64,000 nt of DNA from positions 33,748 through 97,747 of the forward strand of contig JAPSKH010000006.1 of NCBI GenBank assembly GCA_031177765.1. Reading direction: 5' to 3'. This document shows positions 25,285 through 34,442 of this stretch, in pieces (the stretch's first letter is position 1; every line of letters starts with the position of its first letter). The translations under genes were made by a program, and so were the position numbers. The notes beneath the pieces were generated by a model. It was not told the origin of the DNA. It saw nothing but the letters and a program-made list of their open reading frames with translations, and ran no database searches. This stretch comes from Microbacterium sp. (GTDB taxonomy: Bacteria; Actinomycetota; Actinomycetes; Actinomycetales; Microbacteriaceae).

Positions 25285-26085
25285 ATGAGCACCACTGTCC
25301 CGTCCACCCCCGCAGCGGAGACCGCGGGTCGCGGCGCCCGACTGCAGGTCGAGTCGCTCGGTCTGCAGATCGGGGGAGCGACCATCCTGAAGGATGTCGC
25401 GCTCGATGTCGCCGCCGGCTCCCTCGTCGGCGTCATCGGACCCAACGGCGCCGGCAAGACGACGCTGTTCAACGCGGTGTCCGGTCTCGTCCGGCCCACC
25501 GCCGGACGGGTCCTGCTGGACGGCCACGACATCACGACGGCGTCGGTCCCCGCCCGGGCACGGGCGGGACTGGGGCGCACCTTCCAGACCTCGAGCCTCT
25601 TCCCGCAGCTGTCGGTGCTCGAGAACGCGCGCCTGGCCGCGCAGGTGGCGCTCGGCGGCTCCGGATCGCTGCTGCGCTTCCCTCGGAGGACGGATGCCGC
25701 GACAGAGCTGGCGATCGCCAAACTCGAGGCCGTCGGCCTCGGCCACAAGCTCGAGGCCGCTGCCGGCGACATCTCACACGGAGACAAGCGCAAGCTCGAG
25801 ATCGCGGTGCTGCTGGCCACCGAGGCGCGCATCGTGCTGCTCGACGAGCCCATGGCGGGTGTCGCGTCCGGCGACGTCGCGGGGCTGGTGGAGAACATCC
25901 GCGACATGCAGCGCGAGAAGGGCTGCACCGTCCTCATGGTCGAGCACCACATCGACGTGCTCATGGGCCTGGTCGAGAAGGTCGCGGTGATGTACTTCGG
26001 AAGCATCATCGCGTACGACACGCCGCAGCGGATCATGGACGATCCGCTCGTGCAGAGCGCGTACCTCGGGACGGCGGCAGCATGA
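25285..26085 (+). CDS. ABC importer ATPase, LivG/UrtD-like
   Basis: First of two ATPases of the HAAT importer, 266 residues. Walker A GPNGAGKTT (52-60), Walker B IVLLDEPMAGV and the H-loop VEHHIDVLM are present. The signature is ISHGDKRKLE, closer to the SHGxKxxLE of UrtD-type (urea) ATPases than to the SYGxQRRLE of LivG. It overlaps the second ATPase by four bases. Confidence 0.88.
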   Translation: MSTTVPSTPAAETAGRGARLQVESLGLQIGGATILKDVALDVAAGSLVGVIGPNGAGKTTLFNAVSGLVRPTAGRVLLDGHDITTASVPARARAGLGRTFQTSSLFPQLSVLENARLAAQVALGGSGSLLRFPRRTDAATELAIAKLEAVGLGHKLEAAAGDISHGDKRKLEIAVLLATEARIVLLDEPMAGVASGDVAGLVENIRDMQREKGCTVLMVEHHIDVLMGLVEKVAVMYFGSIIAYDTPQRIMDDPLVQSAYLGTAAA

Positions 26086-26798
26086 GCACCGGCGAACCCA
26101 TCCTCACCGTCCGGGGCCTGCGCTGCACCATCGGCGGACAGCAGGTGGTCGAAGACGTCTCCTTCGACGTCCCGGCCACCGGCATCACCGCGCTGCTCGG
26201 CCGCAACGGCGTGGGCAAGACGTCGACGCTTCGCGGCATCCTCGGACTCATCCACCGGCGTGGTGAGGTGAGACTCGCCGGCGAGCGCATCGACGGCCTG
26301 CCCACGCACCGCATCGTGCGGCGCGGCGTCGGCTACGTTCCCGAGGACCGGGAGGTGTTCGCCAAGCTCACCGTCGCCGAGAACCTCGCGCTCGCGGAGC
26401 GGCAGAAGGCACCGCGACGAGACTTCGTCGCCCAGCTCTTCCCCGACCTCGTCGAGCGGCGCGACCAGCAGGCAGGAACGCTCTCGGGCGGTCAGCAGCA
26501 GATGGTGTCGGTGGCGCGCGCGCTGATCAACGACAACCGCCTCCTCCTGGTCGACGAGCCGACGAAGGGTCTGGCGCCGAAGATCGTCAGCGAGGTCGCC
26601 GGCGCCCTGCAGGAGGCGTCGAAGACCGTGCCGATGCTCCTGGTGGAGCAGAACCTCGAGGTCGTGCGGCGTCTCGCCGACGACGCCATCGTGATCGCCG
26701 GCGGCCGGGTGGTCCACACCGGCAAGGCCCGCGACATCCTCGACGATGAGGACCTCACCCGACGGCTCCTCGGCGTCCACACGGAGGCGGCCGCATGA
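26082..26798 (+). CDS. ABC importer ATPase, LivF/UrtE-like
   Basis: Second ATPase of the importer, 238 residues, the usual LivF length. It shows Walker A GRNGVGKTS, GYVPEDREVFAKLTVAENL, signature LSGGQQQM and Walker B LLLVDEPTKGLAP. ATG start in an ATGA overlap and a four-base overlap with the next permease gene, so the importer genes are translationally coupled in the order ATPase-ATPase-permease-permease. Confidence 0.88.
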   Translation: MSTGEPILTVRGLRCTIGGQQVVEDVSFDVPATGITALLGRNGVGKTSTLRGILGLIHRRGEVRLAGERIDGLPTHRIVRRGVGYVPEDREVFAKLTVAENLALAERQKAPRRDFVAQLFPDLVERRDQQAGTLSGGQQQMVSVARALINDNRLLLVDEPTKGLAPKIVSEVAGALQEASKTVPMLLVEQNLEVVRRLADDAIVIAGGRVVHTGKARDILDDEDLTRRLLGVHTEAAA

Positions 26799-27670
26799 GC
26801 TCGCTCGTCCTCACTCTCATCACCGGCGTGGGCCTCGGCGCGCTGTACTTCCTCGTCGCCAGCGGTCTGAGCCTGATCTACGGCCTCATGCACGTGCTGA
26901 ACTTCGCCCACGGCGCGTTCCTCACCCTCAGCGCCTTCACGGGCTGGCTCGTCGCGCAGGCGCTCGGCACGGACTCATGGGGCTCGTTCCTGGTGTCCCT
27001 CCTCGTGGGGGCGGCGGTCGGTGCCGCCTTCGCCACCCTCACCGAGCTCGTCCTCATCCGTCCGCTGTACGAGCGGCACATCGAGCAGGTGCTGGTCACC
27101 GTCGGTCTGTCCTTCGCCGCCGTCGCCCTCTTCGAGGGCATCTGGGGCACCGACCCGATCCACATCGCCGGGCCCGGGTGGCTGCGGCAGACGACGGAGG
27201 TGCTGGGCGCCCGCATCCCGAACACCTACTGGGTGCTCATGATCGCCGCCCTGCTCGTCCTGGTCGCACTGGTGCTGTTCCTCCAGAAGACGCGCTACGG
27301 GATGATCATCCGCGCCGGGGTCGAGAACCGCTCGATGGTCACGGCGCTCGGCATCGACGTGCGGCGCTCCTTCACGCTGGTGTTCGCGATCGGCGGCGCC
27401 GCGGCCGGCATCGGCGGTGTGCTCGCGATGCACTACTCGACCTTCGTCTCGGCGCACCTGGGCCAGACGCTGCTGATCTTCGCGTTCATCGTCACGGTGG
27501 TCGGCGGACTCGGCTCGCTCACCGGCGCCGCGGTCGCCTCGGTGCTCGTCGCGGTCCTGCAGCAGTTCGCCAACTTCTATCTGGGCGGAACCGGTGACTT
27601 CATCGTCGTGATCCTGCTCGCGCTGGTGCTGCTGGTGCGGCCGAGCGGACTTCTGGGGAGGAAGGCATGA
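26795..27670 (+). CDS. ABC importer permease, LivH-like
   Basis: Inner-membrane permease of the HAAT importer, 291 residues with about eight helices. Typical LivH segments are GLSLIYGLMHVLNFAHGAFLTL near the N-terminus, the EENRSMVTALGID-like cytoplasmic loop (VENRSMVTALGID) that docks the ATPase, and TVVGGLGSLTGAAVAS. It pairs with the LivM-like protein that follows with a four-base overlap. Confidence 0.87.
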   Translation: MSSLVLTLITGVGLGALYFLVASGLSLIYGLMHVLNFAHGAFLTLSAFTGWLVAQALGTDSWGSFLVSLLVGAAVGAAFATLTELVLIRPLYERHIEQVLVTVGLSFAAVALFEGIWGTDPIHIAGPGWLRQTTEVLGARIPNTYWVLMIAALLVLVALVLFLQKTRYGMIIRAGVENRSMVTALGIDVRRSFTLVFAIGGAAAGIGGVLAMHYSTFVSAHLGQTLLIFAFIVTVVGGLGSLTGAAVASVLVAVLQQFANFYLGGTGDFIVVILLALVLLVRPSGLLGRKA

Positions 27671-28800
27671 CCGCCGCGTCCAGGTCGCAGCGCGTGAGCC
27701 TGCGTCATCACCTGCCCGCCCTGGTGGGCGCGGCCCTCGTGGTCTTCATGGCGGTGCTGCCGCTGCTGAACCTCTCGCTCCCGGGGATCCTTCCGACACC
27801 GACCTACATGCCGGGCACGCTGGCGCTGCTGTCGCTGTGCATGGTGTTCGCCGCCCTCGCTCTGTCGTACAACCTGCTCCTGGGATCAGGCGGGATGCTG
27901 TCGTTCGGGCACGCGCTGTACTTCGGCGCCGGCGCGTACGGGCTCGGAATCGCGCTCGAGCACTTCGGCGTGCCGCTGTGGCCCGGCGTGTTCATCGCGC
28001 TGGTGGGCGGGATGGTCATCGCCCTGGTGACCGGCGCGGTGTCGATGCGCGTGTCCGGCATCCCGTTCGCCATGGTCACGCTCGCGTTCGCGCAAGCCGG
28101 CTCGGTGCTTGTGCGACGCAATTCGCAGGTGACAGGTGGCGAGGAGGGTCTGAGTCTGAACACCGCCCAGGTGCCGGACTTCCTCGTGGGCGTGGTCAAC
28201 ACGCGCAACCTCTACTGGTTCGCGCTGGCCGTCCTCGTCGTCGTCTACCTCGTCGTGCTGTGGGTCGACACGTCGCGCCTGGGGCATCTCGCTCGGGCGA
28301 CCCGTGAGAACGAGCAGCGCGTGCGCGTCCTCGGCCTGTCGCCGTACCGGGTGCGGCTGGTCGTCTTCGTCATCGCCGCGATCCTCGCGAGCCTCGCGGG
28401 CGTGGCGTACATGCTGCTGCAGTCCGGCACGGTGCCGCGCGCGGTGTCGGCCGACCTCACCATCACGGTCCTGGTCATGGTGGTGCTCGGTGGTGTGGGG
28501 TTCCGCTGGGGTGCGATCGTCGGTGGCGTGCTCTACACGCTGCTCGACCAGCGCCTGACGGTCCTCGCCGGATCCGAGATGATCGCGGGCCTCCCCGATG
28601 TGCTGCGGGTGCCGCTCTCCGAGCCGCTGTTCCTGTTCGGTGTGCTGTTCATCCTCGTGGTGATGTTCCTTCCCGGCGGGATCGCCGGCACCATCGATGC
28701 CGCTCGACGACGTCGCCGCGGAGAGAAGGCGCGCGGACTGCTGCAGCAGATCGACGACGCCGACGAGCCCGCCGAGACCCCCGCGGAGCTGCGCGCATGA
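27667..28800 (+). CDS. ABC importer permease, LivM-like
   Basis: Second permease, 377 residues, about ten helices. LivM-type blocks are LALSYNLLLGSGGMLSFGHALYF (in parts), the RENEQRVRVLGLSPYRVRL cytoplasmic loop and VLGGVGFRWGAIVGG. The C-terminus has a charged cytosolic tail (RRRRGEKARGLLQQI). It overlaps the acyl-CoA ligase gene by four bases, which is unusual for amino-acid importers and links transport to CoA activation. Confidence 0.87.
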   Translation: MTAASRSQRVSLRHHLPALVGAALVVFMAVLPLLNLSLPGILPTPTYMPGTLALLSLCMVFAALALSYNLLLGSGGMLSFGHALYFGAGAYGLGIALEHFGVPLWPGVFIALVGGMVIALVTGAVSMRVSGIPFAMVTLAFAQAGSVLVRRNSQVTGGEEGLSLNTAQVPDFLVGVVNTRNLYWFALAVLVVVYLVVLWVDTSRLGHLARATRENEQRVRVLGLSPYRVRLVVFVIAAILASLAGVAYMLLQSGTVPRAVSADLTITVLVMVVLGGVGFRWGAIVGGVLYTLLDQRLTVLAGSEMIAGLPDVLRVPLSEPLFLFGVLFILVVMFLPGGIAGTIDAARRRRRGEKARGLLQQIDDADEPAETPAELRA

Positions 28801-30407
28801 CGTGGGACATGGCGTTCGCCCCCGACATCGAGGACGGTCCGCACACGATCGGCCGGTGGCTCGTCGACCGGGCCGCCCGGACGCCGCAGCTGACCGCCAT
28901 CGACGACCGCGGCGTCCGGACGGACTACGCCACGCTCGCCGGACGCGCGACCGAGCTGGCGGAGAAGCTCCGGCGCGCCGGCTACGGCCCCGGCGACCGC
29001 ATCGGCACGGTCTCAGGCAACTCCACCGATCATGTCGTGGCCTTCTTCGCATGCGCGCTCGCCGGCGTGGCCTTCATGCCGCTGTCGTGGCGCCTCACGC
29101 CGCGCGAGCTCGCCGATCTGCTGTCGCGATCGGCGCCGGCCCTGGTGCTGATCGAGGACGAGCACGCGTCACTCGCCGGCGAGGCGCTGCGGGCCGTCGC
29201 CGCGGAGGACCGGATGCCTGCCGTCGCGGTGCTGGGGACGACCGGCATCGAGGCATCCGTTCCCGCCGCACGGCGGCCGCGCGAGCGCCGTCCGGTCCGC
29301 GATGACGATCCGCTCCTGGTGATCTTCACGTCGGGCAGCGAGGCCGCCCCGAAAGGCGTCGTCCTGACGCACGCGAACTGCTTCTGGACGAACCTCGCCC
29401 TGGCGCAGGCCCTCCCGCTCACCGCGGAGGACGTGGTGCTGGCGATGCTTCCGCAGTTCCATGTCGCGGCGTGGAACTGCCAGCCGCTGCTGGCCTGGTG
29501 GGTGGGAGCCACCGTGGTGCTCGAGCGGTCGTTCCATCCCTCGCGCGTGCTCCGGCTGATCGAGGACCGGCGCGTGACGGCGATGATGGGCGTGCCGACG
29601 CAGTACAGCATGCTGGCGGGCGACCGGGACTGGGCCGCCACCGACATCTCCTCGCTGCGCCTGGCCCTGGTCGGCGGTGCCACCATGCCGTCCTCGCTGC
29701 AGGAGGAGTGGACCAGGCGCGGCGTCCCGCTCACCCAGGGCTACGGTCTCACCGAGGCGGCGCCCAACGTGCTCCATCAGCCCGCAGGCGAAGCAGCGCG
29801 TGCGTCCGGGGCGGTCGGCCGGCCCTACCCCTACGTGTCGGTGCGCGTGGTGGACCCCGAGACAGGCCTCACGCTCGAAGGTGAAGCGGTCGGGGAGCTG
29901 TGGGTCAAGGGCCCGAGCGTCTTCGCCGGGTATCTCGACGACGGCCACGCCACCGCCCGGGCCATGAGCGGCGAGTGGCTGCGCACCGGCGACGTCGTCT
30001 CGCGCGACGCCGACGGCGTCTTCCGCATCGTCGACCGGCTCAAGGACATCTTCATCTCCGGCGGAGAGAACGTCGCGCCCGCGGAGGTCGAGCACGCCCT
30101 CTGCCTGCATCCGCTGGTCGAGGCGGCCGCCGTCGTGGGCGTCTCTGACCCGGTGTGGGGCGAGCGCGGCTTCGCCTTCGTCGTCCCGGCGCCGCACGCC
30201 GCGCTCTCGAGCGACGAGGTGCTCGCGCACGCGCGCCGCAATCTCGCCGCGTTCAAGGTCCCGGTCCGGGTCGAGTTCGTCGATGCGCTGCCGCGCTCGA
30301 CGATCGAGAAGATCGCTCGCGCGCGTCTGCGCGCGCGAGCGCGCGAGATGATGGCGGAAGGCGCCACCGCGGCGCGCGGCGCGTCGACGAAGGAGGTGCC
30401 GCGATGA
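28797..30407 (+). CDS. AMP-forming acyl-CoA synthetase
   Basis: Adenylate-forming acid:CoA ligase, 536 residues, cytosolic. Visible motifs are the P-loop-like IFTSGSEAAPKGVVLTH (near 175), QGYGLTEAAPN, the GEWLRTGDVVSRDADGVFRI hinge region (in parts), DRLKDIFISGGENVAPAEVE and the catalytic lysine in PRSTIEKIAR (near 505). It activates a carboxylic acid, probably the one brought in by the importer encoded just upstream; chain length cannot be read from the sequence. Confidence 0.88.
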   Translation: MTWDMAFAPDIEDGPHTIGRWLVDRAARTPQLTAIDDRGVRTDYATLAGRATELAEKLRRAGYGPGDRIGTVSGNSTDHVVAFFACALAGVAFMPLSWRLTPRELADLLSRSAPALVLIEDEHASLAGEALRAVAAEDRMPAVAVLGTTGIEASVPAARRPRERRPVRDDDPLLVIFTSGSEAAPKGVVLTHANCFWTNLALAQALPLTAEDVVLAMLPQFHVAAWNCQPLLAWWVGATVVLERSFHPSRVLRLIEDRRVTAMMGVPTQYSMLAGDRDWAATDISSLRLALVGGATMPSSLQEEWTRRGVPLTQGYGLTEAAPNVLHQPAGEAARASGAVGRPYPYVSVRVVDPETGLTLEGEAVGELWVKGPSVFAGYLDDGHATARAMSGEWLRTGDVVSRDADGVFRIVDRLKDIFISGGENVAPAEVEHALCLHPLVEAAAVVGVSDPVWGERGFAFVVPAPHAALSSDEVLAHARRNLAAFKVPVRVEFVDALPRSTIEKIARARLRARAREMMAEGATAARGASTKEVPR

Positions 30408-31096
30408 GTCTTCCCCACGAGCTCGTCGAAGACGGAGAGGGGCTGGTGTCGCCGGCGACAGGGCGGCCGCTGACCAAGCGCGGCGAGGCGACGAGGCGAC
30501 GCCTGCTCGAGGCGGCGGAAGCGGTCTTCGCGGAGCAGGGATACCACGAAGCCTCGATCGTGAAGATCACCGAGCGGGCCGGCATCGGCCTGGGCACGTT
30601 CTACCTGTACTTCGACAGCAAGCAGTCGATCTTCGAGGCGCTCGTCATCGACCTCAACCGCCGCGTGCGGCACTCGATGTCCGAGGCCATGGCCGGCGCC
30701 TCCTCGCGTCTGGACGCCGAGCGCGCCGGCTTCTCCGGGTTCTTCCGCTTCACCGCGGAGCACCCGGCGCTGTACCGCGTCGTGCGCGAGGCCGAGTTCG
30801 TCTCGCCGGAGGTGCTGCGACTGCACTACACCCGCATCGTCGAGGGATACGAAGCGGGACTGCGAGCCGCGCAACAGGCCGGCGATGTCGATCGCGCGCT
30901 GGATCCCGAGACCACGGCCTGGGCGCTGATGGGCATGGGCGAGCTCATCGGCATGCGCTTCCTGCTGTGGGAACGCGGAGCGGACGGCCGTCCACCCGCC
31001 GAGCTCGACCCGCGCGTCCTCGCGGGGATGGCCCGGCTCATCGACAACGCCCTCGCGCCCCGTCGCGACGCGGGCACTCGGAAGGAGCAGGAATGA
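30404..31096 (+). CDS. TetR-family transcriptional regulator
   Basis: A 230-residue TetR repressor. The helix-turn-helix is at about 27-70: TRRRLLEAAEAVFAEQGYHE then ITERAGIGLGTFYLYFDSKQSIF (in parts). The ligand domain is that of acyl-CoA-responsive TetR proteins only by context. It is encoded inside the operon between the ligase and the dehydrogenase, with four-base overlaps on both sides, so it would be autoregulated if it binds the palindrome at 23997-24016. Confidence 0.87.
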   Translation: MSLPHELVEDGEGLVSPATGRPLTKRGEATRRRLLEAAEAVFAEQGYHEASIVKITERAGIGLGTFYLYFDSKQSIFEALVIDLNRRVRHSMSEAMAGASSRLDAERAGFSGFFRFTAEHPALYRVVREAEFVSPEVLRLHYTRIVEGYEAGLRAAQQAGDVDRALDPETTAWALMGMGELIGMRFLLWERGADGRPPAELDPRVLAGMARLIDNALAPRRDAGTRKEQE

Positions 31097-31845
31097 CCGA
31101 TCGGGACCTCGCCGGCAAGCGCGCACTCGTCACGGGCGGCGCGAGCGGGATCGGGCTGGCCTGCGCGCACGAGTTCGCCGGTCGTGGGGCGCACGTGGTG
31201 GTCGCAGACCTCAACGGCGACGCGGCTTCCGCGGCCGCGGAAGCCGTCGGCGGCGAAGCCTGGGTCGTCGACCTGTCCGACACCTCGGCCCTCGACGACC
31301 TGACGCTCGATGTCGACATCCTCGTCAACAACGCCGGCATCCAGCGGGTGAGCCCGATCACGGAGTACGACCCCGACACCTTCCGGCTGCTGCTGCGCCT
31401 CATGCTCGAATCCCCGTTCCTTCTCATCCGTGCCGCGCTGCCGACGATGTACGAGCGAGGGTGGGGGCGCATCGTCAACATCTCCAGCGCGCATGGACTG
31501 CGTGCGAGCGCCTTCAAGTCCGCGTACGTCTCGGCCAAGCACGGTCTCGAGGGACTCTCGAAGGTCACCGCGCTGGAGGGAGCGCCCCACGGGGTGACGA
31601 GCAACTGCATCAATCCGGCGTACGTGCGCACGCCCCTGGTCGAGAAGCAGATCGCCGACCAGGCCGCCGTCCACGGCATCCCGGAGGACGAAGTCGTCGA
31701 GAAGATCATGCTCACCGAGACGGCCATCAAGCGTCTGGTGGAGGCCGACGAGGTCGCCTCGCTCGCCGGCTGGCTCGTCTCCGACAAGGCCGGCATGGTC
31801 ACGGGCGCGTCGTACACGATGGACGGCGGATGGACGGCGCGGTGA
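31093..31845 (+). CDS. 3-hydroxybutyrate dehydrogenase (SDR)
   Basis: Short-chain dehydrogenase, 250 residues, expected to oxidise D-3-hydroxybutyrate to acetoacetate with NAD. It has the cofactor motif TGGASGIG, NNAG, the catalytic S in NISSAHG, Y145 and K149 in YVSAK, and the family-typical NPAYVRTPLVEKQI. The acetoacetate formed would enter the ScoAB and thiolase reactions encoded 2-5 kb downstream, which supports the assignment. Confidence 0.82.
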   Translation: MTDRDLAGKRALVTGGASGIGLACAHEFAGRGAHVVVADLNGDAASAAAEAVGGEAWVVDLSDTSALDDLTLDVDILVNNAGIQRVSPITEYDPDTFRLLLRLMLESPFLLIRAALPTMYERGWGRIVNISSAHGLRASAFKSAYVSAKHGLEGLSKVTALEGAPHGVTSNCINPAYVRTPLVEKQIADQAAVHGIPEDEVVEKIMLTETAIKRLVEADEVASLAGWLVSDKAGMVTGASYTMDGGWTAR

Positions 31846-32780
31846 CCCGGACGCACAGCTATTCCACCGTCGGCGTGCCCGTCGACGGCGGCGATCTCCG
31901 GGTCGCCGTCTGGGAGCCCGACCCTCCCGCCGTCGCCGCGCAGGACGTCCTGCTGATCCACGGTGTCACCTCGTCGCACCTCGCGTGGCCCCTCGTCGTC
32001 GAGCGCCTGCCGGGGGTGCGGGCGATCGCTCCGGATCTCCGGGGACGCGGCGCGAGCAACGGCCTCCGGGGCTCTGCGGGCATGCGTGCGCATGCGGCCG
32101 ATCTCGCCGCTGCCCTCGACGCCCTCGGCGTCGAGCAGGCGCTCGTCGTCGGCCACTCGATGGGCGCGTTCGTCGCCGTCGTGTTCGCGCACCTGTACCC
32201 GGAGCGCGTCTCGCGGCTCGTCCTGATCGACGGCGGCATGCCGCTGAATGTGCCTGCAGGACTGGACACCGACGCGCTCGTGGCGGGCGTGCTCGGGCCG
32301 ACCGCCGCGCGGCTGTCGATGCGGTTCGCCGACGTGGGGGAGTACCTGGAGTTCTGGCGCCGCCACCCCGCCTTCCGGGACGCCTGGACGCCGGAGCTGG
32401 AGCGCTACCTCGAGTACGACCTCGTCGACGACGGCGAGGGGGCGCTGCGGCCGGCCACCAGCTACCAGACGACCGCGGAAGACACGGTCGACATGAACGC
32501 CGGGACCGTCCTGCCGGACGCCCTGACGCACCTGCGGCATCCCGTCCGGCTCGTGACGGCACCGCGGGGACTCCAGGACGAGCCGCCCGGCCTGTACGCG
32601 CCGGAGTACCTCGCGCGCGTCCTCTCGGCGCACCCCGGCATCGTCCATGAGCGCGTGGACGGATTCAATCACTACACGATCGTGATGAGCCCCGGTGGAG
32701 CGGGCGTGGTGGCGGAGGTGGTGCGCGCCGAGCTCGCCGCGGTCCCGACGGTCAGCGGCTCGCGGCGATCCGCGTCGTGA
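31842..32780 (+). CDS. Alpha/beta hydrolase
   Basis: A 312-residue alpha/beta-fold hydrolase with oxyanion-hole HGVTSS, nucleophile S106 in GHSMGAF, and the catalytic histidine in GFNHYTIV. It starts with GTG in a GTGA overlap and is the last gene of the importer operon. It could cleave an ester of the imported acid, for instance a hydroxybutyrate oligomer; this is inference from position. Its end overlaps the convergent IclR gene by 29 bases. Confidence 0.8.
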   Translation: MTRTHSYSTVGVPVDGGDLRVAVWEPDPPAVAAQDVLLIHGVTSSHLAWPLVVERLPGVRAIAPDLRGRGASNGLRGSAGMRAHAADLAAALDALGVEQALVVGHSMGAFVAVVFAHLYPERVSRLVLIDGGMPLNVPAGLDTDALVAGVLGPTAARLSMRFADVGEYLEFWRRHPAFRDAWTPELERYLEYDLVDDGEGALRPATSYQTTAEDTVDMNAGTVLPDALTHLRHPVRLVTAPRGLQDEPPGLYAPEYLARVLSAHPGIVHERVDGFNHYTIVMSPGGAGVVAEVVRAELAAVPTVSGSRRSAS

Positions 32781-33549
32781 GCTGGTGCGCGTGCGCGAGC
32801 AGCGTGCGGCCCAGCTCCGGCAGCCGATCCGGCCCGAAACGGAACTGCACGCCCGTGAGGCTCAGCGCCCACTGCGGATGGCCTTCGCGCGTGAACACCG
32901 CGGCGCCCAGGCCCCAGCTGCCTTCGACGATCAGACCGGGGTTGACGGCGTAGCCTCGTTCCTTCGTCTCGCGCAGCCGCGCGCGCAGCCGGGACTCGGC
33001 GTGCGCACCGCCCCAGTCCTCGCCGAGCTCCGGGTGACGCTCCAGATACGCGTCCACATCGTGAGGTGGCAGGAACGCCAGGATGGCCAGCCCGGCGGAG
33101 GCGACGCCGAGCGGGAATCGGACGCCCTCGGACAGGACGAACGAGCGGATCGGGAAGCTGCCCTCCTCACGCAGCAGGCACACCGTCTCGTCGCCGCGCC
33201 GCACCGACAGGAACGCGCTCTCCTCGGTGCGCACCGCCAGTGAGCGCACGATGTCGCGCGCGATCGCCGTGACGTCGTACCGCGAGGCGGCGACCGTGCC
33301 CATGAGGTACAGCTCCGGCCCTGGCATCCAGCGGCCCGCGCGGTCGTCCTGATCGACGAGGCCCTCGTGGCGCAGAGCGGTGAGAAGGCGATGAGCGGTG
33401 GGCCGGGTGAGGCCGGACCGCCGCGCCAGCTCAGCGACCGTCATGCCGTCGGCGCCGGCCGACGTCACCAGGCGCAGCAGGTGCGCGGCGCGCGCGATCG
33501 ACTGGGCGCCGGGGACCGTGCGACGCGTCGATCGGGCGGTGTTGTCCAT
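32752..33549 (-). CDS. IclR-family transcriptional regulator
   Basis: A 265-residue IclR regulator: helix-turn-helix at about 15-70 (GAQSIARAAHLLRLV, LARRSGLTRPTAHRLLTAL) and the effector-binding domain with RRGDETVCLLREEGSFP and FPLGVASAGLAILAFL. It is divergent from scoA and probably controls the CoA-transferase/thiolase operon, as in other acetoacetate or aromatic-acid loci. ATG at 33549; the frame extends upstream but the extension is not family-like. Confidence 0.88.
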   Translation of the reverse strand: MDNTARSTRRTVPGAQSIARAAHLLRLVTSAGADGMTVAELARRSGLTRPTAHRLLTALRHEGLVDQDDRAGRWMPGPELYLMGTVAASRYDVTAIARDIVRSLAVRTEESAFLSVRRGDETVCLLREEGSFPIRSFVLSEGVRFPLGVASAGLAILAFLPPHDVDAYLERHPELGEDWGGAHAESRLRARLRETKERGYAVNPGLIVEGSWGLGAAVFTREGHPQWALSLTGVQFRFGPDRLPELGRTLLAHAHQLTTRIAASR

Positions 33550-33573
33550 ATCGTGGACGCTACGGCACCGCCC

Positions 33574-33613
33574 TTCCAGATGGCAAGAGGGCGGATGCCT
33601 TCGCCAGGTGGAA
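33574..33613. promoter_or_regulatory. Possible IclR operator
   Basis: TTCCAGATGG (33574-33583) and CCAGGTGGAA (33604-33613) are an imperfect inverted repeat (8 of 10 bases) between the divergent IclR and scoA starts. Confidence 0.3.
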
Positions 33614-33652
33614 GCGGCAGGATGGACCTGATCGGCAACGAAGGAGTGGCAC

Positions 33653-34441
33653 GTGATCGACAAGACCTGGGCATCGGCGGCCGAGGCCGTCGCCGACATC
33701 CCCGACGGGGCGTCGCTGGCGGTCGGAGGGTTCGGGCTCTCGGGCAACCCCATCGCGCTCATCGAGGCGCTGCTGGCGCAGGGCACGAAAGACCTCAGCA
33801 TCGTCAGCAACAACTGCGGGGTCGATGACTGGGGCCTGGGCATCCTGCTGAATGCCAAGCGCATCCGCAAGATGACGTCGTCGTATGTGGGTGAGAACAA
33901 GGAGTTCGAGCGTCAGTTCCTCTCGGGGGAGCTCGAGCTGGAGCTGACTCCCCAGGGCACGCTCGCCGAGAAGCTGCGTGCCGGAGGCGCCGGGATCGCC
34001 GCGTTCTACACGCAGACCGGCGTGGGCACCCAGGTGGCCGAGGGCGGACTGCCGCGGCGCTACGACGGAGCCGGCGGCGTCGCGGTCGCCTCGCCCGTCA
34101 AGGACGTGCGCACATTCGACGTCGACGGCACGGCACGGGACTACGTGCTCGAAGAGGCCATCGTCACCGACTTCGCCCTCGTGCACGCCCTCCGAGGCGA
34201 CCGGCACGGCAACCTCGTCTTCAACAAGTCGGCGCGCAACTTCAACCCGCTCGCGGCGATGGCCGGGCGCGTCTGCATCGCACAGGTCGAGGAGCTGGTG
34301 GAGCCGGGCGAGCTCGACCCGGACGGCATCCATCTGCCCGGCATCTACGTGCACCGCATCGTGGAGGTGGGGCCCGACATCGAGAAGCGCATCGAGCGGC
34401 GCACCGTGTCCGCGTCTTCCCGCCCGACCGAAGGAGCCTGA
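33653..34441 (+). CDS. scoA: 3-oxoacid CoA-transferase subunit A
   Basis: Alpha subunit (262 residues) of succinyl-CoA:3-oxoacid CoA-transferase, which loads CoA from succinyl-CoA onto acetoacetate. It has [17 protein letters not shown] near the N-terminus, [15 protein letters not shown] and [14 protein letters not shown], all usual for ScoA/PcaI-type subunits. The GTG start has GAAGGAG ahead of it. The gene for subunit B follows after one base. Confidence 0.92.
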   Translation: MIDKTWASAAEAVADIPDGASLAVGGFGLSGNPIALIEALLAQGTKDLSIVSNNCGVDDWGLGILLNAKRIRKMTSSYVGENKEFERQFLSGELELELTPQGTLAEKLRAGGAGIAAFYTQTGVGTQVAEGGLPRRYDGAGGVAVASPVKDVRTFDVDGTARDYVLEEAIVTDFALVHALRGDRHGNLVFNKSARNFNPLAAMAGRVCIAQVEELVEPGELDPDGIHLPGIYVHRIVEVGPDIEKRIERRTVSASSRPTEGA

Positions 34442-34442
34442 C

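Noticed and set aside
23439..26780. A 1374-codon minus-strand frame whose 5' part runs opposite the ABC operon
   Set aside because: Only the last 260 codons (the DeoR regulator, 22656-23438) match a protein family; the upstream part is antisense to well-supported importer genes.
24066..28800. Naming the importer genes livKGFHM
   Set aside because: The HAAT family also transports urea, amides and carboxylates, and the neighbours point to a carboxylic acid, so liv symbols would mislead.
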